Assembly (NCBI GenBank): GCA_035048815.1
Contig: JAUCBN010000006.1
Location: forward strand, 24,443,001 to 24,507,000
DNA length: 64,000 nt
Origin: Abelmoschus esculentus
Lineage: Eukaryota; Streptophyta; Magnoliopsida; Malvales; Malvaceae
Direction of reading: 5' to 3'
Part shown: in pieces, positions 60,602 to 64,000 of the stretch
How positions within the stretch are numbered: position 1 is the stretch's first letter
Layout: each line of letters starts with the position of its first letter
The notes under the pieces: model-generated
What the model saw: the letters and a program-made list of their open reading frames with translations, nothing else
What the model was told of the DNA's origin: nothing
Databases searched by the model: none
Made by a program: the position numbers and the translations under genes

Positions 60602-61466
60602 TCAGACTGCTTGAACCAGTCTGTACAACGCGAGAGGCGGCAGCATTCGGATTCTCTGGTAGGGATGAACCTTGAAAACTTTTGCTTTCCAAAACTTCAT
60701 AAAACAGTCGAAGGTGAGTAAACTATCCGATCCAGCTTGATGGCTCGATCCCGCAACACGAGCCACGTTTAATGTTTGAGCCACTTTCTCTAAACCCCTT
60801 TGCAGCCCGAAAAACTTGAAGGTATGCTTGAGATCGTAAACATGGTGGCCAAAGTAATATACTAATTCACTCATGAAAGACTGGTGATCGAACGGCAACG
60901 GCATCTGAGCTATAATTTTCAGCAAGAATCCAAAGTCATACGCCCCATGGAATGCAACCCAAGAAATCTTATTGGCTTTGACTCTAGGACCATAATGGCT
61001 GAACACTAACCCAGAATTCAGAAACAATCTTGCAAACTCACTGGAATCAATCCCCTTTTTCCTTATTTTTCTCAAAATCAATTCCTTGTTGTTTTAGTAA
61101 TTTGATGGAATCACTATCACATGGATCCCTATCGATATCGAAATCCTTAAAGTTGAATTCCCACACGTACGAGAACGGAGTACCGAAATCAGGGAGATTA
61201 CCTTGATCATCCGACAGAGTTAAGCCGAGTTGAATGATATTGAGCTTATCAACATTCGACCTCATGTAATAGTAGTTGATGTCTGTATCGCCTAGACGGA
61301 GAATTTGTTTATTTTGTTTGAAAATCGTTCCAGGAAACTCTGTATCTACTGAGACAAAAGAATGGTTGGAAATCGCACGCTTGATCAAGGCGAACTCTCG
61401 TTCTAAATCTTCAGCAAACACATGTCTCACAATGATTGGCTTCTTCTCGACAGGATCAAACGTCAT
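60602..61466 (-). CDS. CAF1: CAF1 deadenylase (CCR4-NOT subunit), frameshifted in this sequence
   Basis: Single-exon gene for a poly(A) 3'-exonuclease of the DEDD family, the catalytic CAF1/POP2 subunit of CCR4-NOT. The first frame starts at 61466 and the second ends at 60602; together they span 865 bases, one more than 288 codons. The catalytic residues are all present: VDTEF (D41, E43), YDFGFLL after AFHGA, and the HQAGSDSLLT block with the last aspartate and histidine. The break lies at the C4 run 61052-61055 (plus strand), where one extra base shifts the frame after EKNKEKG, just before the segment reading GIDSSEFARL; a stop follows within two codons. Sequence on both sides is well conserved, so the lesion is recent or an assembly error. 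Plant CAF1 genes are usually intronless and stress-inducible. Confidence 0.92.
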
Positions 61467-63389
61467 TGTTGTTGTTCTTCTATTTCCGGCTTCTTCTGCA
61501 ACCTCTGCTCTGCTTTCTTTCTTTGGCGGTGGGGAAAGTAGGTTTCTTGAATGAATATGTATGTAGAATCATAACCTATTTATAGCCACAGTGTTACTTA
61601 AGCAAAGAGTTACTTGACGAACAAGCAAGGAGTTCTTGGCGAACAAGCACAGGGTTAATCGCATTAAGGGATATGAATGTCGGTTTTGAAGGATTTCCTG
61701 ACCGTTTATAGGGTACAGCTAATCAAATTAAAACAAAGTGCTGTCAATTTTTTTAACGTTAAAATTAACATAAAACTTATAAATAAGATTTTTAAATTTA
61801 AAAAGTTTAAATTTAGTTTAGGTTCATATTTTTAAGGTATACAAATCGTTTAGATTTTAGATTATATGCTATAATTTTTATTAATAATTAGGATTAAAAT
61901 TAACATAAAACTATACATTCATTATTTTCAACATTTTTATTGATATTTTAAATTCAAAAATTATTCATTCTACCAATTTTAGCTTAATTTAGAGTTTTAA
62001 TAAATTTAATATTTAATTTTTTTTTTGTTAATTTAGTTAATTTTTATGATATTTCTAAATCAAATAAATCTACCGGAACAAAATAATACTCGGATGCATT
62101 CTAGCATAAAGTAAGAAGCTATTTACAATTTAAATCATTAAACTTACCCTCAACTTTCGTATAGGTCATAAACCTTTGATTTAGTCAAATTAAATCATTA
62201 AACTTTTATTATTAACAAATTAAATAATTCACACTAGCATCGTTAAATATTTTAATGAAAAAGCTAACTCAATAATCCTACTAGACATGTTTTTTCATGT
62301 CAGTAAGTTAATATTAATTAATATTAAAGAAAAATATTATTTGTACATTAAATTATATATTAAAGAAATTTAGTAAATTTATATCGATTGAATTATAATT
62401 TTTTTAATAATTTAATATAAAAAAGATTTTAAATAAATTTTCTTTAATTTTAATTAATATTAACTTGTTAACATGAAAAAATATGTCTAGTATGATTATT
62501 GACTTAACTTTCCTGTTAAAATAATTAACGATGTTAGTATGAATGATTTAATTTGTTAATAATAAAAGTTTAATGATTTGATATGATTAAATTAAAGGTT
62601 TGTGACCTATACGAAAGTAAAGGGAAAGTTCAATAATTTAAATTGTAAATGACTTTAAAGTAAGTTACTATCGAACTTTTATCATACTAAAAAATAATAT
62701 AATACATATATATTTTTTAAATAAATTTATAAAATATTTAAAATAAAGAGTAAAATTATTAAATTATTTTTTAACTATGATCGAATCGATAAAAATATAT
62801 AAATTTCTATATTAATTTAAATATATATAATTTTAAAATATAAAAATCAAAAAAATCTTTACATACTATCGAAATATATAAAAAATAACTTAAATATCAA
62901 TTATTTAATTTAAGTTTTCTGTAATTATTGCATAATTTATGTTATTTTGTTCGTTCCTGAAGAACTATATTCTTAGTATAATCAATCATAGTTGATTTTA
63001 GATGATATTTTTTTTATGTCGTAAAGATTCATCTAATTAAATTTAAGTTCATCTTCAATTACATCAGAATTTCATTCATTTTTTTAATTAAAGTAAACTC
63101 GAAACGATACATCTTGAATGCGTTTTTAAAGAGGGAAAAAAGATTAGAAGGACCGAAGAAAAAAAAAATACTAAAGGGATATTAGAGTTGAAAACACAAA
63201 ACTTATAACCTAAACAAATTGGTAAATTATAACCTAAGGATCTCAACTCTTATTTGTTTAATAAAAGTTTTCTTAAGATCCTAATTTGTTAAAAGAAGTC
63301 ACTGAAATTTTATCTACTAACTTCCAATTAATAGTTAAACTTTTGAATTAACAATTTTAACAAAATTAAGAATTTTAATTTGGAGAAAA
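61467..63389. other. Intergenic region with MITE, AT-rich
   Basis: It contains the CAF1 promoter and the Mutator-like MITE at 62116-62655, then AT-rich DNA up to the duplicated RABG3 segment. Confidence 0.65.
62116..62655. mobile_element. Mutator-like MITE with about 200-bp inverted arms
   Basis: The 540-bp element is flanked by the 9-bp direct repeat TAAAGTAAG (62107-62115 and 62656-62664). The left end is AAGCTATTTACAATTTAAAT; the right end in reverse is AAGTCATTTACAATTTAAAT. Long arms are inverted copies (for example AACTTTCGTATAGGTCATAA on the left, its near-complement on the right). It is non-coding. Confidence 0.83.
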
Positions 63390-63399
63390 CATGAGGTGG

Positions 63400-63880
63400 T
63401 ACAACTTTGCTCAAAATTCATCAATATTTTTATCTTTTTTTTAGATTAACTCTGGGATTAAGACTCTAACTTGTTCGACTCTGTAGGTGTTTGGAAGAAA
63501 AAAACTCAAACCTGGTGTGCATCGAAGGAAGTATCCCATATTTTGAGACATCTGCCAAGGAGGGAGTTAATGTGGAAGAAGTTTTTCAATGCATAGCAAA
63601 GGATGCCCTAAAGAGCGGGGAAGAAATGTAAGTAAAACACCAGGATCAGATCTTTTCCTGCCTGAATTTATAGTCCTTAGTTGTAACATTAATAAGTTAA
63701 CAGTTAAGCTTCTGAAGTTATTTTTTTCATTAATACTTGTTTAATTGCGAACAGTCTGATTTATACTTTAATTTCTTTTTGTTTTCTGATGTGTTTGAAT
63801 GTTTCAAGCCACCATCGATTGATGTCGTTACCAGCAGTCAACCGAGGTCAGGTGGATGCGAATGTTGAAACATACCATGT
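63400..63880 (+). pseudogene. Truncated RABG3 copy (remnants of exons 6 and 7)
   Basis: From 63487 the sequence parallels RABG3 exon 6 (TGGTGTGCATCGAA, then a block encoding YFETSAKEGVNVEE), but small indels break the frame at its start. A donor-like GTAAGT follows at about 63627. The exon 7 counterpart ends with the codons for RSGGCEC and a stop near 63868. The segment before exon 6 matches the end of RABG3 intron 3 (TTTGCTCAAAA...ATCATCAA) joined directly to the end of intron 5, so exons 4-5 are deleted; exons 1-3 are absent. It cannot make a GTPase. Confidence 0.88.
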
Positions 63881-64000
63881 GATATTTACTAAACAACTAA
63901 TACTTAATCGATTTTTTCATAAAAGAAACAAACGAAATTCATTACATTCTATTCAAAATAATTTTTTAACTCGAACTAAAGAACAAAATAAACTACCCAC
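63881..64000 (+). repeat. Duplicated RABG3-CAF1 spacer
   Basis: From about 63884 the sequence matches 60430-60547 (CATAAAAGAAACAAACGAA, AATTTTTTAACTCGAAC, AACTACCCAC), after an internal deletion of about 310 bp relative to the original spacer. The original continues into the CAF1 3' end, so a second CAF1 copy probably begins just past the window. Confidence 0.85.

Overview
The window is nuclear DNA of a eudicot plant. Its genes are split by short AT-rich introns with GT/AG borders, the intergenic DNA is AT-rich and holds small non-autonomous transposons, and every recognisable protein belongs to a plant family. Gene content and codon style suggest a rosid, perhaps a Malvaceae species such as cotton, but that assignment is an impression, not a measurement.

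Left part (1-20 kb): first exon of a subgroup III SnRK2 kinase (minus, runs off the left edge), a La-related protein 6 with a PAM2 motif (plus), a CDPK-related kinase (plus), a ZOP1/WBP4-type zinc finger-OCRE splicing protein (plus), a DUF1645 protein (minus), and two very small B3-domain proteins (minus, at 19.8 and 23.8 kb).

Middle part (25-41 kb): UBLCP1-type proteasome phosphatase (plus), a plastid COG0354/YgfZ-type folate-dependent Fe-S protein (minus), a USP-domain protein with a degenerate kinase domain (plus), and a P-class PPR protein split into nine exons (minus).

Right part (42-64 kb): cyclase-associated protein (plus, one-base frameshift), an X8/CBM43 pseudogene, the heterotrimeric G-protein beta subunit AGB1 (plus), coatomer gamma (minus), a Rab7-type RABG3 GTPase (plus), a CAF1 deadenylase (minus, one-base frameshift), and at the right edge a decayed second copy of the RABG3 3' end with its downstream spacer. 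This implies a local tandem duplication of the RABG3-CAF1 interval. For the intact multi-exon genes I derived exon borders by eye and checked that summed exon lengths are divisible by three; CAP1 and CAF1 each fail by exactly one base.

Four complete small transposons can be delimited with terminal inverted repeats and target-site duplications: two hAT-like (8-bp TSD; 21.8 and 32.7 kb) and two Mutator-like MITEs (9-bp TSD; 13.2 and 62.1 kb). The genes are ordinary, independently transcribed housekeeping and signalling genes; there is no operon-like or defence-like system. I saw no undescribed system; the notable items are the two frameshifts, the pseudokinase, the segmental duplication and the intact transposon footprints.
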